Assembly (NCBI GenBank): GCA_947455195.1
Contig: CANGMI010000001.1
Coordinates: forward strand, 62,001 to 126,000
Direction: 5' to 3'
Origin: Pseudomonadota bacterium
GTDB taxonomy: Bacteria; Pseudomonadota; Gammaproteobacteria; Burkholderiales; SG8-39
DNA: 64,000 bases
A program made the position numbers and the translations under genes. The stretch's first letter is position 1. Every line of letters starts with the position of its first letter. Positions 1 through 8,877 of this stretch are shown one piece after another. The notes below the pieces were generated by a model, which saw only the letters and a program-made list of their open reading frames with translations, ran no database searches and was not told where the DNA came from.

Positions 1-1978
1 TCAGGACGCCCGAATCGTGCGCCACCACGTAGCGCAGGATCTTCACACGCCCGGTATGGACGTCGACCTCGACCTCGACCACATGGCTGCCGTTGCAGTA
101 GGTAGAACGCTCCGGGGAGAAATACACCGTCTCCTCCATGCCGCAAGTGACGCCCTCGGGAAAGGAAAACCCAGGCATGCCCTGCGAGATGCGCGCCAGT
201 TGCGAGAAGGTCTTGTGGCGTCCGGGAATACCCTTCACCTGAACCTGACCCGCCACCAGTTCGAGGTCTTCCTCGCTCGCCTCGAGCAGGTGAGAGGCAA
301 GCTTCAGCAGCTTGCCGCGCACGGTCCTTGCAGCGGTGTTGACCGAGTTGCCGGCATTCACCGTCACACGACTGGCAAAGGTACCTACCCCCATGGCGAT
401 GGCATCGGTATCGGCAATCACGACATCGATGAGGTCGGGGTCGACGCCCAGGTGATCGGCCGTGATCTGCGCCCAGATCGTCTTGTGCCCCTGACCCTGA
501 GCACCCGCGCCACAGATCACGGTGATGCGACCGTTCTGCTGCACCCGCACGGTGGCACCCTCGAAGGGCCCGAGCCCCGTTCCCTCGACATAGTTGCCGA
601 TGCCGATCCCCAGATAGCGCCCTTCGGCTCGAGCCGCGGCCTGTCGTGCCGCAAACCCGGCCCAATCGGCCAGTTCGAGCGCCTTGGCCTGACACAGGGG
701 GTAATCACCCGAGTCGTAGATCACCGGTTTGCCATCGCGATAGATGAAGCCCACCGGGTAGGGCATCTGGTGCGACTGCACGAGGTTGCGGCGACGGATC
801 TCGTCACGACTGATACCCAGCACCTGGGCGGCACGATCCATCGTGCGCTCCATCGCGAACACCCCTTGCGGCCGCCCGGCACCGCGCATTGGCGTGGTTG
901 GCACCTTGTTGGTGTAGACCACCTTGAGGGTGAGTTCGATGTTCGGCACCACGTAGGGGCCGGGTGTGGTGGTTACCGCGATGTAGGGCATGATGATGCC
1001 CCAGGGAACGAAAGCCCCGGTGTCGTGAATCATCTCGAACCGCAGCCCGAGAATGTGGCCGTCGGCATCAAGTGCCAGTTCGACATCCCAGTACTGGTCC
1101 CGTTCCTGGGTTGCGGTGAGAAAGTGCTCGCGCCGATCCTCGATCCACTTCACCGGCTGTCCGAGCACGACCGCCGCATGCGCGACGATGGCCTGCTCGC
1201 CGTACACGATGGTCTTGGGTCCGAACCCGCCCCCGACATCGGGATTGACGACACGCAGGCGTTCGGGATCCCACGCCAGGAGATCGACCAGTGCGGTCTT
1301 CTCGAGAAAAGGTGATTGGCCCGCGCACCAGCTCGTGAGGCGCCCCCCGATCGGATCGTAGGCCGCCACCGTCGCACGTCCCTCCATCGGCTGCCCGGAA
1401 CCGCGGTGCTGGTAGTAACGCTCGCGAACGACATGCGCGGCGCGCGCGAACGCGCTCGTGGTGTCACCGCACGACAGCTTCACCAGCGCCGCCAGATTGT
1501 CGCGACCATCGGAATGGCACAGCGGCGAGCCGTCACGCAGGGCCGCGCGACAGTCGGCCACCACCGGCAGCACCTCCCAGTCGACCACCACCGCTTCTGC
1601 CGCATCCTCGGCCCGATGACGACTGTCGGCGATGACCACGGCCACTGCTTCGCCGACATAGCAGACCTCGGTCGAGGCGAGGCATTGCGCCGTGCGCGGA
1701 TCGCGCAGCGCCGGGTTGGGCACCAGGAGCGGAATGGGGGCCTGCAGGGTCTGGGGCAGATCGGCCCATACCATCACCGAGCGTACCCCGGGCATCGTGC
1801 GTGCACGGCTGGCGTCGATCGACCGGATGCGCGCATGGGCATGCGGACTGCGCACGAACGATGCGTGCAGCATGCCGGGCAGGTGAATGTCGTCGCAGTA
1901 TCGACCCTCGCCGCGAAGGAGCGACGGATCTTCGGTGCGGCGCATGCGTGCGCCAATGAACGGAAGGCCTGCACTCAT
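1..1978 (-). CDS. Xanthine dehydrogenase-family molybdopterin-binding large subunit (CoxL type), 3' end missing
   Basis: Molybdenum hydroxylase large subunit, which would hydroxylate or oxidise an aromatic or heterocyclic substrate or aldehyde using water as oxygen donor. The N-terminus has the family hallmark RRTEDPSLLRGEGRY, then a central VVNPDVGGGFGPK that fits the molybdopterin-binding loop and a second domain with KWIEDRREHF. About 659 codons are present; the final part carrying the catalytic Glu lies beyond base 1. The ATG at 1976-1978 is preceded by AGGAGA at good spacing. It is divergent from the Bug receptor at 2101 and shares a 122-base control region with it. No [2Fe-2S] or FAD subunit lies on the visible side; partners could lie to the left of the window. 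Substrate cannot be told from sequence. Confidence 0.9.
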   Translation of the reverse strand, partial: MSAGLPFIGARMRRTEDPSLLRGEGRYCDDIHLPGMLHASFVRSPHAHARIRSIDASRARTMPGVRSVMVWADLPQTLQAPIPLLVPNPALRDPRTAQCLASTEVCYVGEAVAVVIADSRHRAEDAAEAVVVDWEVLPVVADCRAALRDGSPLCHSDGRDNLAALVKLSCGDTTSAFARAAHVVRERYYQHRGSGQPMEGRATVAAYDPIGGRLTSWCAGQSPFLEKTALVDLLAWDPERLRVVNPDVGGGFGPKTIVYGEQAIVAHAAVVLGQPVKWIEDRREHFLTATQERDQYWDVELALDADGHILGLRFEMIHDTGAFVPWGIIMPYIAVTTTPGPYVVPNIELTLKVVYTNKVPTTPMRGAGRPQGVFAMERTMDRAAQVLGISRDEIRRRNLVQSHQMPYPVGFIYRDGKPVIYDSGDYPLCQAKALELADWAGFAARQAAARAEGRYLGIGIGNYVEGTGLGPFEGATVRVQQNGRITVICGAGAQGQGHKTIWAQITADHLGVDPDLIDVVIADTDAIAMGVGTFASRVTVNAGNSVNTAARTVRGKLLKLASHLLEASEEDLELVAGQVQVKGIPGRHKTFSQLARISQGMPGFSFPEGVTCGMEETVYFSPERSTYCNGSHVVEVEVDVHTGRVKILRYVVAHDSGVL

Positions 1979-2036
1979 TGCGGTGGCTGTCTCCTGCCTG
2001 AAGGCTGCGAGCCCGATCGTGGGCATTGTGGCGTGT

Positions 2037-2064
2037 ATTCTAGCTGGCAATGGCAGCGTGCCAC
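2037..2064 (-). promoter_or_regulatory. Candidate sigma-70 promoter for the CoxL-type gene
   Basis: Reading the minus strand, a TAGAAT -10 hexamer (2037-2042) lies 16 bases from a GTGGCA -35-like hexamer (2059-2064), about 60 bases before the ATG at 1978. The -10 is good and the -35 is moderate (4 of 6). This is a pattern match only. Confidence 0.35.
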
Positions 2065-2100
2065 AGAGCGGGCATGCCAACGTGTGCAAGGAGACAGGCA

Positions 2101-3188
2101 TGACAGCACTGGCGGCTGAAAACCCGCGCGGGTGCGGGTACACCCTTCGATCGGTCCGGGCTGTCCGGATGTGGATGGCGATGGCGCTTGCGGGCCAGAC
2201 CTTCGCCCTCGCGGCCGAACCGGCCGCGGCCCAGGCCGTCAGCACGCAAGCGGTCACGAGCGCAGGGGCTGCCGTCCCGACCTTCCCGATCCGGCCGATC
2301 ACGCTCATCGTACCGAGCGGCCCGGGCGGTCCGCTCGACATCACCGCACGCACGATACAGCCGGGGCTGTCCCGCGCCATCGGGCAACCGGTGATCGTCG
2401 AGAATCGACCGGGAGCCTCGAACAAGATCGCGATCCAGACCCTGCTTCGTGCGCCGCGCGATGGCCATACCATTGCCGTGGTGTCACCTGCCGCCATGAC
2501 GATCCACCCGCTGCTCGATTCGAAGGCGGGCTGGGATCCGCTGCGCGACTTTACCCCGCTCATCTACGCGGTCGATACCCCCGCGGTCGTCACCGTGCAC
2601 CCGTCGGTGCCGGCACGCACTCTCGCCCAACTGGCTGCCTGGATTCGCGCCAACCCCAACCAGGCCACCTATGCCACCGGAGGCAACGGCACCAGCGTGC
2701 ACCTGTCGACCGCCGAACTCCTCGGTCGTCTGGGCGTGAGCGCCACGCACGTGGCCTACAAGGGAGACCCCCCTGCCTTCGCCGACCTCCTGAGCGGGCA
2801 AGTCCACCTCATGATGCCGATCATCGGCATCGTGAAGCCCCATGTCGATGCCGGCCGCCTGATCGCACTCGCATCGAGTGGCACCGAGCGATCGGAACTG
2901 ATGCCCGAGTTGCCCACGTATCGCGAAACCGGCATTCCCGCCCTGGCCGACTACAGCTACAACGTCTGGCTGGGTTTCGTGGCAGCTGCGGGTATCCCGG
3001 GGAGCGCCCAGGCAACACTCGAAGAAGCACTCACCAGCGCCCTTCGTCAGCGCGAGGTCAGCGAGGCCTTCAAGGCGAAAGGATTTCGCATCGTCGCGGC
3101 CCCCTCGGGGCCCTTCATGACCATCGTGCGGGCCGAAATCGAACGCAACCGGCGCACCATCGACAACGGAGGTATCCATGCCGAGTGA
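2101..3188 (+). CDS. Bug/TctC-family tripartite tricarboxylate receptor (solute-binding protein)
   Basis: Periplasmic substrate-binding protein of the Bug family, which captures carboxylates or aromatic acids for a TctAB-type transporter or for sensing. A long N-terminal leader with a hydrophobic run ending in AAAQA (about residues 25-50) fits an export signal. The mature part opens with FPIRPITLIVPSGPGGPLD, the conserved Bug ligand loop, followed by GQPVIVENRPGA and, further on, VAYKGDPPAFADLLSGQV. The ATG at 2101 has AAGGAGAC just upstream; a later in-frame ATG at about 2170 would give a shorter signal peptide. The 3' end overlaps the UbiD-type gene by 11 bases, so the two are probably co-translated and may share a substrate. 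No tctA or tctB is present in the window, which is typical of this expanded family in Burkholderiales. Confidence 0.9.
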
Positions 3189-4797
3189 ACGCCCCGACCT
3201 TCCGGCGCATCTCGAGGCACTCGACCGCGCGGGACTGCTGCACCGGATCGACGAGCCGATCGACAAGGACACCGAACTGCATCCTCTCGTGCGCTGGCAG
3301 TTTCGCGGGGGTATCGCCGAGCGCGATCGCAAGGCCTTTCTCTTCACCCATGTCGTCGACGGAAACGGGCATCGTTACCCGACGCCGGTTGCGGTTGGTG
3401 CACTCGCAGCAAGCGCCGAGATCTACCGCATCGGCATGGGCGTGGCGAGCATCGAGGACATCGGGCCCCACTGGGCGCGCGCCGCCGCCCATCCGATCGA
3501 CCCTGTCGAGGTAAGCGATGCACCCTGCCAGGCTGTCGTGCGATCGGGCGATGCGCTCGAGGCACCCTACGCAGCGCTCGATGGCCTGCCGATTCCGATC
3601 TCGACCCCGGGATTCGATGTCGCGCCCTACCTCACCGCTGCGAACGTGATCACCCGCGACCCCGACTCGGGGGTTCAGAACATGGGCATGTATCGGTGCT
3701 GCCTCAAGGCGCCGATGACCTTCGGAATCATGATGCTTGCCTCGACCCGCTCGGGAGGCAACACGCACTGGAAGAAGTATCGCGCCCGGGGCGAGAAGAT
3801 GCCCTGCGCGATCGTGGTCGGCTGCCCACCCTCGATCGCGTACTGCGGTCCTCAGAAGTTCGACGAATCGCTCGATGAACTGGCCGTAGCCGGCGCCATC
3901 GGCAATGAGCCGGTGGAGGTGGTGCGCTGCCGCACCATCGACCTCAAGGTGCCTGCACACGCCGAGATCGTGATCGAGGGACTGGTCGACACCGACTTTC
4001 TCGAACCCGAAGGGCCGTTCGGTGAATCGCACGGCTATGTGGCCCTCGAAGACTACAACATGATCTTCACGGTAACGGCCATCACGCACAAGCGTTCGCC
4101 CGTGCTCCTGTCGGTGATCTCGCAGGTCACCCCGAGCGAGTCGAGCGTGATCAAGCGCGTGGCCTACGAACCGCAGTTTCTCGGCTTCCTGCGCGACACG
4201 CTGGGCATTCGCGGCATCACCCGCGTATCCATGCACGAGCCGCTCACCAACCTGCGCCGGGTGATGGTGCTCGTCTTCAAGCGGGGCGTTCCCACCACCG
4301 AGATCTGGCGGGCGCTGCAGGGCACGACGACACTGCAGGCTTCATGCGGCAAGTACGTGATCGCGGTCGATGAGGACATCGATCCGCAGAATGCCGATGC
4401 CCTCCTCTGGGCATTGTCGTACCGCGCCAACCCGGAGCGCGACATCCGCATCATCGGCCCGCGAGAACGCGGGCACGGACCGCGTAGCGACCGGCGTGGA
4501 AGTACCGACTCGGCCATGCTCGTCGATGCAACGATGAAGCAGGACCTGCCACCGCTCGCCCTGCCCAAGCGCGAGTTCATGGAACACGCCAGGGTGCTGT
4601 GGGAGAAACTCGGGCTGCCCCGCCTCTCGCCCGAATCGCCCTGGCATGGCTACTCGCTCGGTGAATGGACCGATGACTGGGATGCAGCCGCCGAACGGGC
4701 TACACGCGGCGATTGGCAGGAAAACGCGCGAATGGCATCGCTGCGCCGCCGCGGCAACATCGAGCCCAACAGCCCGGTGGAACGAGATCAAGGCTGA
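3178..4797 (+). CDS. UbiD-family prenylated-FMN-dependent decarboxylase
   Basis: Protein of 539 residues with the features of UbiD-type reversible decarboxylases, which use prenylated FMN to remove or add a carboxyl group on aromatic or unsaturated acids. The conserved EPEGPFGE motif lies at residues 276-283 and supplies acidic residues of the active site. The upstream NVITRDPDSGVQNMGMYR segment matches the cofactor and metal-binding region. Length is a little above the usual 490-500. The ATG lies inside the end of the Bug receptor gene (11-base overlap), indicating coupling. The cofactor-making UbiX is not in the window and must come from elsewhere. Together with the divergent molybdenum hydroxylase the context suggests breakdown of an aromatic carboxylate; the substrate is inference. 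It is not the ubiquinone UbiD by context. Confidence 0.88.
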   Translation: MPSERPDLPAHLEALDRAGLLHRIDEPIDKDTELHPLVRWQFRGGIAERDRKAFLFTHVVDGNGHRYPTPVAVGALAASAEIYRIGMGVASIEDIGPHWARAAAHPIDPVEVSDAPCQAVVRSGDALEAPYAALDGLPIPISTPGFDVAPYLTAANVITRDPDSGVQNMGMYRCCLKAPMTFGIMMLASTRSGGNTHWKKYRARGEKMPCAIVVGCPPSIAYCGPQKFDESLDELAVAGAIGNEPVEVVRCRTIDLKVPAHAEIVIEGLVDTDFLEPEGPFGESHGYVALEDYNMIFTVTAITHKRSPVLLSVISQVTPSESSVIKRVAYEPQFLGFLRDTLGIRGITRVSMHEPLTNLRRVMVLVFKRGVPTTEIWRALQGTTTLQASCGKYVIAVDEDIDPQNADALLWALSYRANPERDIRIIGPRERGHGPRSDRRGSTDSAMLVDATMKQDLPPLALPKREFMEHARVLWEKLGLPRLSPESPWHGYSLGEWTDDWDAAAERATRGDWQENARMASLRRRGNIEPNSPVERDQG

Positions 4798-4832
4798 CCA
4801 CGGACGGCGAACCATGGCCCCGTCGGGTGGTC
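4796..4832. terminator. Hairpin between convergent UbiD-type gene and cfa
   Basis: GACCACGGACGG (4796-4807) can pair with CCGTCGGGTGGTC (4820-4832) with a one-base bulge, leaving a 12-base loop. It lies in the 38-base gap between two converging genes, where a bidirectional terminator would be expected. There is no T tract, so an intrinsic terminator is not proven. Confidence 0.3.
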
Positions 4833-4835
4833 GGG

Positions 4836-6050
4836 TCAGCGGCCCCCGTACATGTAATCGCGGGTCATCGGCAACGGGCTCTCGATCGACTCGCCCTTCT
4901 TGTTGCACAGGATCTGGTACAGATTGATCCAGCTGTGCGCGAAGGCGTAGGCGCAGCCCATGAGGTAGATCGACCAGATGCGATAACGGCGCTCGCCCGC
5001 GATCCGGATACCCGCCTCGCGCTGCGCTTCGAGCCGTTCGGCCCACGCGCGACAGGTCTCGGCGTAATGACGTCGCAGCGATTCGACATCGGCCACCTCG
5101 AGCCCGGCTCGCTCGATCTCGAGGGTCACCAGCGAGAGGTGTTCGAGTTGCCCGCCCGGGAACACATACCGCTCGATGAAATCACCCGCGCCGAAACCCA
5201 CCTCGCGGCCCTCGGTATTGCCGGCCGTGATGCCATGGTTCATCGCGAGGCCGTCGTCGGTGAGCAGTTCGCGAATACGGGAAAAGTAGGTACCGAGGTT
5301 GTGACGCCCCACGTGCTCGAACATGCCGACGCTCGAGATACGATCGTAGACGCCCTCGCCCGGGATGTCGCGATAGTCCTGCAGGCACACTTCGCAACGA
5401 TCCTCGAGCCCTTCTCGCCGGATGAGTTCGCGCGTGTATTCGAACTGCCGCTCGCTCAAGGTGACACCGGTGGCGTGCGCGCCGTAATGCCTGGCGGCAT
5501 GCACGATCATGGCCCCCCAGCCACAGCCGATGTCGAGAAAGCGATGACCGGGCCGGACCTGGAGCTTGGTGAGAATGTGATCGAGCTTGTTCAACTGGGC
5601 CTGCTCGAGCGTGTCTTCATCCGAGCGATAGTAGGCACACGAGTAGACCATGCGCGAATCGAGAAAGAGCTGGTAGAACGCGTTCGACACGTCGTAGTGA
5701 TACTCGATCGCGCGCTTGTCGCGGGCCCGGGTGTGCTTCAGGCGTGCCGCAAGATCGAACAACCGCCCCGACCCCCTGCCACCGGCGCGCGCAAGCTTCT
5801 GCGCTGCTTCAAAGACATCGCTGAGGCGCCCCTGGACATCGATGTGGCCTTCCACATAGGCCTCGCCGAGTTTCATGAGGTCGGGATTGATGAGCCAGCC
5901 CGCCGATGAAGCGCGCGGGACATGCAGTTTCACGCGTGGCCGGTTGCCCAGTGGATAGGTCTGACCATTCCACAGACTCAGTTCGATCGGGATGTCGTGA
6001 CGGGCACGCAAATCAGCCGCGACACTGGCTAGCTTTCGGTCAAGCAGCAT
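4836..6050 (-). CDS. cfa: Cyclopropane-fatty-acyl-phospholipid synthase
   Basis: SAM-dependent enzyme that adds a methylene bridge to unsaturated acyl chains of membrane phospholipids. The 404-residue protein has the N-terminal lipid-binding region, including the GEAYVEGHIDVQG stretch typical of Cfa, then the Rossmann methyltransferase domain with LDIGCGWGAM as the SAM-binding motif, and a family C-terminal part rich in Tyr and Trp. The ATG at 6048-6050 follows a strong GGAGGAGG ribosome site; an upstream ATG at 6116 in the same frame lacks one. It lies downstream of lon on the same strand after a 153-base gap and converges on the UbiD-type gene. Function as a membrane stress-protection enzyme is from the family. 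Confidence 0.93.
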   Translation of the reverse strand: MLLDRKLASVAADLRARHDIPIELSLWNGQTYPLGNRPRVKLHVPRASSAGWLINPDLMKLGEAYVEGHIDVQGRLSDVFEAAQKLARAGGRGSGRLFDLAARLKHTRARDKRAIEYHYDVSNAFYQLFLDSRMVYSCAYYRSDEDTLEQAQLNKLDHILTKLQVRPGHRFLDIGCGWGAMIVHAARHYGAHATGVTLSERQFEYTRELIRREGLEDRCEVCLQDYRDIPGEGVYDRISSVGMFEHVGRHNLGTYFSRIRELLTDDGLAMNHGITAGNTEGREVGFGAGDFIERYVFPGGQLEHLSLVTLEIERAGLEVADVESLRRHYAETCRAWAERLEAQREAGIRIAGERRYRIWSIYLMGCAYAFAHSWINLYQILCNKKGESIESPLPMTRDYMYGGR

Positions 6051-6203
6051 CAGCCCCTCCTCCGATGGGGTCTGGCAGATGATGAGCGTGCAGCACCACA
6101 CCGAACCCCTGCCCAAACCAGCCCCGGAGAAATCCTATCGTCGCAGCGCCGGGGGCGAATTGAGCTGGGTCAATGCCTCAGTCCGCACCGACACCGCGCC
6201 GAT

Positions 6204-8693
6204 TCAGGCAAGGCCTGCGGCCAGCGCTGCGTCGACATCGTCGAGCCAGACGAAGGTAAGCGCGTCGCGGGCTTCGGCCGGAATCTCCGGGTAGTCGGAT
6301 CGGTTGCGCGCCGGCAGCATCACGGTACGGATGCCCGCCTGCGCGGCTGCCAGCACCTTCTCCTTGATGCCGCCCACCGGCAGGACCAGACCACGCAGAC
6401 TGATCTCGCCGGTCATCGCGGTATCGGCGCGCACCACGCGCCCAGTGAAGATCGAGGCGATGGCGAGGAACATGCCCACGCCGGCACTCGGTCCGTCTTT
6501 TGGCGTAGCCCCTGCCGGTACGTGAACATGCAGATCGGACTTCCGGAAGAGCGCCGGATCGATGCCCAGCGACTCGGCCCGCGACTTCACCAGGGTGAGC
6601 GCGGCCTGCACCGATTCCTTCATGACATCCCCGAGTTGCCCGGTGACGATCAGCCGTCCGGCGCCCGGCGTGCGAGTTGCCTCGATGAAGAGCACATCGC
6701 CCCCGGCCGGTGTCCATGCGAGTCCGGTTGCAACCCCGGACAGACCGGCCCGAAGCGCGCTCTCGTTCTCGAACTTGCGCGGGCCGAGCACCGCGGGCAG
6801 ATCGGCTGGCAACACGGTGACACTGGCAGCCTCGCCGCGGGCGATGCGCACCGCGGCGTGGCGGCAGACCGCCGCGATGCGACGCTCGAGGCCTCGCACC
6901 CCCGCCTCGCGGGTGTACCCGCGCACGATCTCGCGCAGCGCAGCCTCGCCCAGTTCGATCTGCTCGGACTTCAGGCCGTTTTGATCGACCTGCTTGGCCA
7001 CCAGATGCGTGCGTGCGATGTTGACCTTCTCGGTCTCGGTGTAACCCGGCAATTCGACCACTTCCATCCGGTCGCGCAAGGGGCCCGGAATGGTGTCGAG
7101 CATGTTGGCGGTGGCGATGAAGGTAATGCGCGAGAGATCGAATGGAACCCCCAGATAGGCATCGCGAAAGGTTGCGTTCTGCTCCGGGTCGAGTACCTCG
7201 AGCAGTGCCGCCGAGGGTTCACCATGAAACCCGCCATGACCGAGCTTGTCGACCTCGTCGAGCAGCATCACTGCATCGCGCGCGCCGGCCTTCTTCAGTG
7301 CCTGCACGATATTGCCGGGCAGTGCGCCGACGTAGGTGCGACGATGCCCGCGAATCTCGGCCTCATCGTGAACCCCCCCCAGGGCCACGCGAACGAAGGT
7401 GCTGCCCAGGGCACGGGCAATCGACTGCCCGAGCGAGGTCTTGCCAACGCCCGGGGGGCCGACGAAGCACAGTATCGGTGCCTTGCCCGACGGGTTCAGC
7501 TTGCGCACGGCCAGATATTCGACAATGCGCCGCTTCACGGTGTCGAGGCCGAAATGATCGGTATCGAGCACGGCCCGCGACGCATCCAGATCGATATCGC
7601 GTGCACTGGTCACCGCCCAGGGCAGCTCGACCAGCCAGTCGAGGTAGCTTCGTACCATCGAGTACTCGGCTGACGAGTCGGACATGCGCTTCAGACGCGC
7701 CAGTTCCTTGCGTGCCTGCTTCAACACGTCGGGAGGCATCTGTGCTGCCTCGATCGCTGCCTCCAGGTCCTCGAGTTCGGCGGTCTCGCCCTCATCGCCC
7801 AGCTCGCGCTGGATCTGGCGCAACTGCTCGCGCAGCATGAATTCGCGCTGCCGCTCGTCGACCTTCTCCTGGGTTCGGTCACCGATCTCGCGCGACAGGC
7901 GCATCACCGCGATGCGGTGCGCGAGCAAGGCCAGCACGTTATCCAGACGCGCCTCGATGTCGAGCGTCTCGAGGATGGCCTGCTTCTCCTCAGGCTTGAT
8001 ATCCATGAAGCCCGCCACCATGTCGGCGAGCGCACCAGCCGAACTGAAGCTCTGGATCGCAGCCACCAGATCGTGCGGGGTCTGAGGCAACAGCTGCAGC
8101 GCTTCGGCGGCTCGCTGCTTCAGTAGCAGCATCCGCGCCTCGATGCCGCCATCGCGCTTGTCGACCTCGGCGATGCGTTCGATGCGCGCGGCCAGAAACG
8201 GCATGTCGCGAATGACCTCGATGATGCGAAAGCGCTGTTCGCCCTGGCACACCACGTGATGCCCGCCATCACCGGTCGTGACGTACCGCACCACGCGGGC
8301 GAGGGTACCGATGGGATGGAGATCTTCCGGCTCGGGTTCGTCGCGAGTCGGGTCACGCTGCATGACCAGGCCCACGGTTCGCTCGCTGCGCGCTGCCTGC
8401 TGCGCCGCGGCGATCGATCCGGGACGGCCGATGCCGAAGGGCAGCACCATGCCGGGGAACAGCACGCTGTTGCGAACCGGGATCAGCGGCACGACATCGG
8501 CGGGCAAGGTGTAGATGGTGGCGAGGTCGCCACCCCGTACCGGCATCGACGCACTGCCCGTCTTCGGCGGGCTCGCCGAATCGGGGTGTTCGGCGTCAGG
8601 TACCCGCGCCTCATCGCGATCGTCGGTGCCCTCGCCGTTGTCATCACCGGCACCCCGCCCGGTGACACTGCCTGAATCGTCCCGTGTGTCCAT
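6204..8693 (-). CDS. lon: ATP-dependent protease Lon
   Basis: Full-length Lon of 829 residues: an N-terminal substrate-recognition domain (about 65-270), coiled-coil segment, AAA+ module with Walker A GPPGVGKT (412-419) and Walker B VMLLDEVDKL (475-484), and a C-terminal protease domain with the catalytic Ser736 in KDGPSAGVG and Lys779 in GGIKEKV. It degrades damaged and regulatory proteins in the cytoplasm. The first ~60 residues are an acidic, low-complexity extension (many Asp, Gly, Glu) not seen in E. coli Lon (784 residues); an internal start is possible, but the ATG at 8693 has AGGGAG upstream. A near-consensus heat-shock promoter lies at 8749-8776, so induction by sigma-32 is expected. 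Confidence 0.97.
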   Translation of the reverse strand: MDTRDDSGSVTGRGAGDDNGEGTDDRDEARVPDAEHPDSASPPKTGSASMPVRGGDLATIYTLPADVVPLIPVRNSVLFPGMVLPFGIGRPGSIAAAQQAARSERTVGLVMQRDPTRDEPEPEDLHPIGTLARVVRYVTTGDGGHHVVCQGEQRFRIIEVIRDMPFLAARIERIAEVDKRDGGIEARMLLLKQRAAEALQLLPQTPHDLVAAIQSFSSAGALADMVAGFMDIKPEEKQAILETLDIEARLDNVLALLAHRIAVMRLSREIGDRTQEKVDERQREFMLREQLRQIQRELGDEGETAELEDLEAAIEAAQMPPDVLKQARKELARLKRMSDSSAEYSMVRSYLDWLVELPWAVTSARDIDLDASRAVLDTDHFGLDTVKRRIVEYLAVRKLNPSGKAPILCFVGPPGVGKTSLGQSIARALGSTFVRVALGGVHDEAEIRGHRRTYVGALPGNIVQALKKAGARDAVMLLDEVDKLGHGGFHGEPSAALLEVLDPEQNATFRDAYLGVPFDLSRITFIATANMLDTIPGPLRDRMEVVELPGYTETEKVNIARTHLVAKQVDQNGLKSEQIELGEAALREIVRGYTREAGVRGLERRIAAVCRHAAVRIARGEAASVTVLPADLPAVLGPRKFENESALRAGLSGVATGLAWTPAGGDVLFIEATRTPGAGRLIVTGQLGDVMKESVQAALTLVKSRAESLGIDPALFRKSDLHVHVPAGATPKDGPSAGVGMFLAIASIFTGRVVRADTAMTGEISLRGLVLPVGGIKEKVLAAAQAGIRTVMLPARNRSDYPEIPAEARDALTFVWLDDVDAALAAGLA

Positions 8694-8748
8694 GGTCTGG
8701 CTACTCCCTGCTGATTGGCGCTGGCCCGTGCGCCACGCCGCCTCACAT

Positions 8749-8776
8749 AGATGGGAACCGTGCTCGCCAATTCAAG
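8749..8776 (-). promoter_or_regulatory. Sigma-32 (heat-shock) promoter of lon
   Basis: On the minus strand CTTGAAT (8770-8776) and TCCCATCT (8749-8756) are separated by 13 bases, matching the sigma-32 consensus CTTGAAA / CCCCATNT almost completely. The -10 end lies 56 bases before the lon ATG. Lon is a classical heat-shock gene, so element and target agree. Confidence 0.8.
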
Positions 8777-8792
8777 GGCTGCCCGAAATTCC

Positions 8793-8813
8793 CTCGCTCA
8801 CCCAGTGAGCGAG
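8793..8813. repeat. 9-bp perfect inverted repeat in the lon/mrfA divergent region
   Basis: CTCGCTCAC (8793-8801) and GTGAGCGAG (8805-8813) flank a three-base loop. It lies between the lon promoter and the mrfA-like start, both genes pointing away, so it is not a terminator for either. It could be an operator or a hairpin in the leader of the helicase gene; no T run follows. Confidence 0.5.
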
Positions 8814-8877
8814 CGCAAAGGCAGGCTCACGAACTGCCTGCCAACCCCTGCCGTACGCTTCAAGGTGCCCTCCAGCC

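Noticed and set aside
17-1315. 432-residue open frame on the plus strand at the left edge
   Set aside because: Antisense to the CoxL-type gene, whose motifs are clear on the minus strand.
4713-5909. 398-residue plus-strand frame across cfa
   Set aside because: Shadow of cfa, which has the SAM motif and a good ribosome site.
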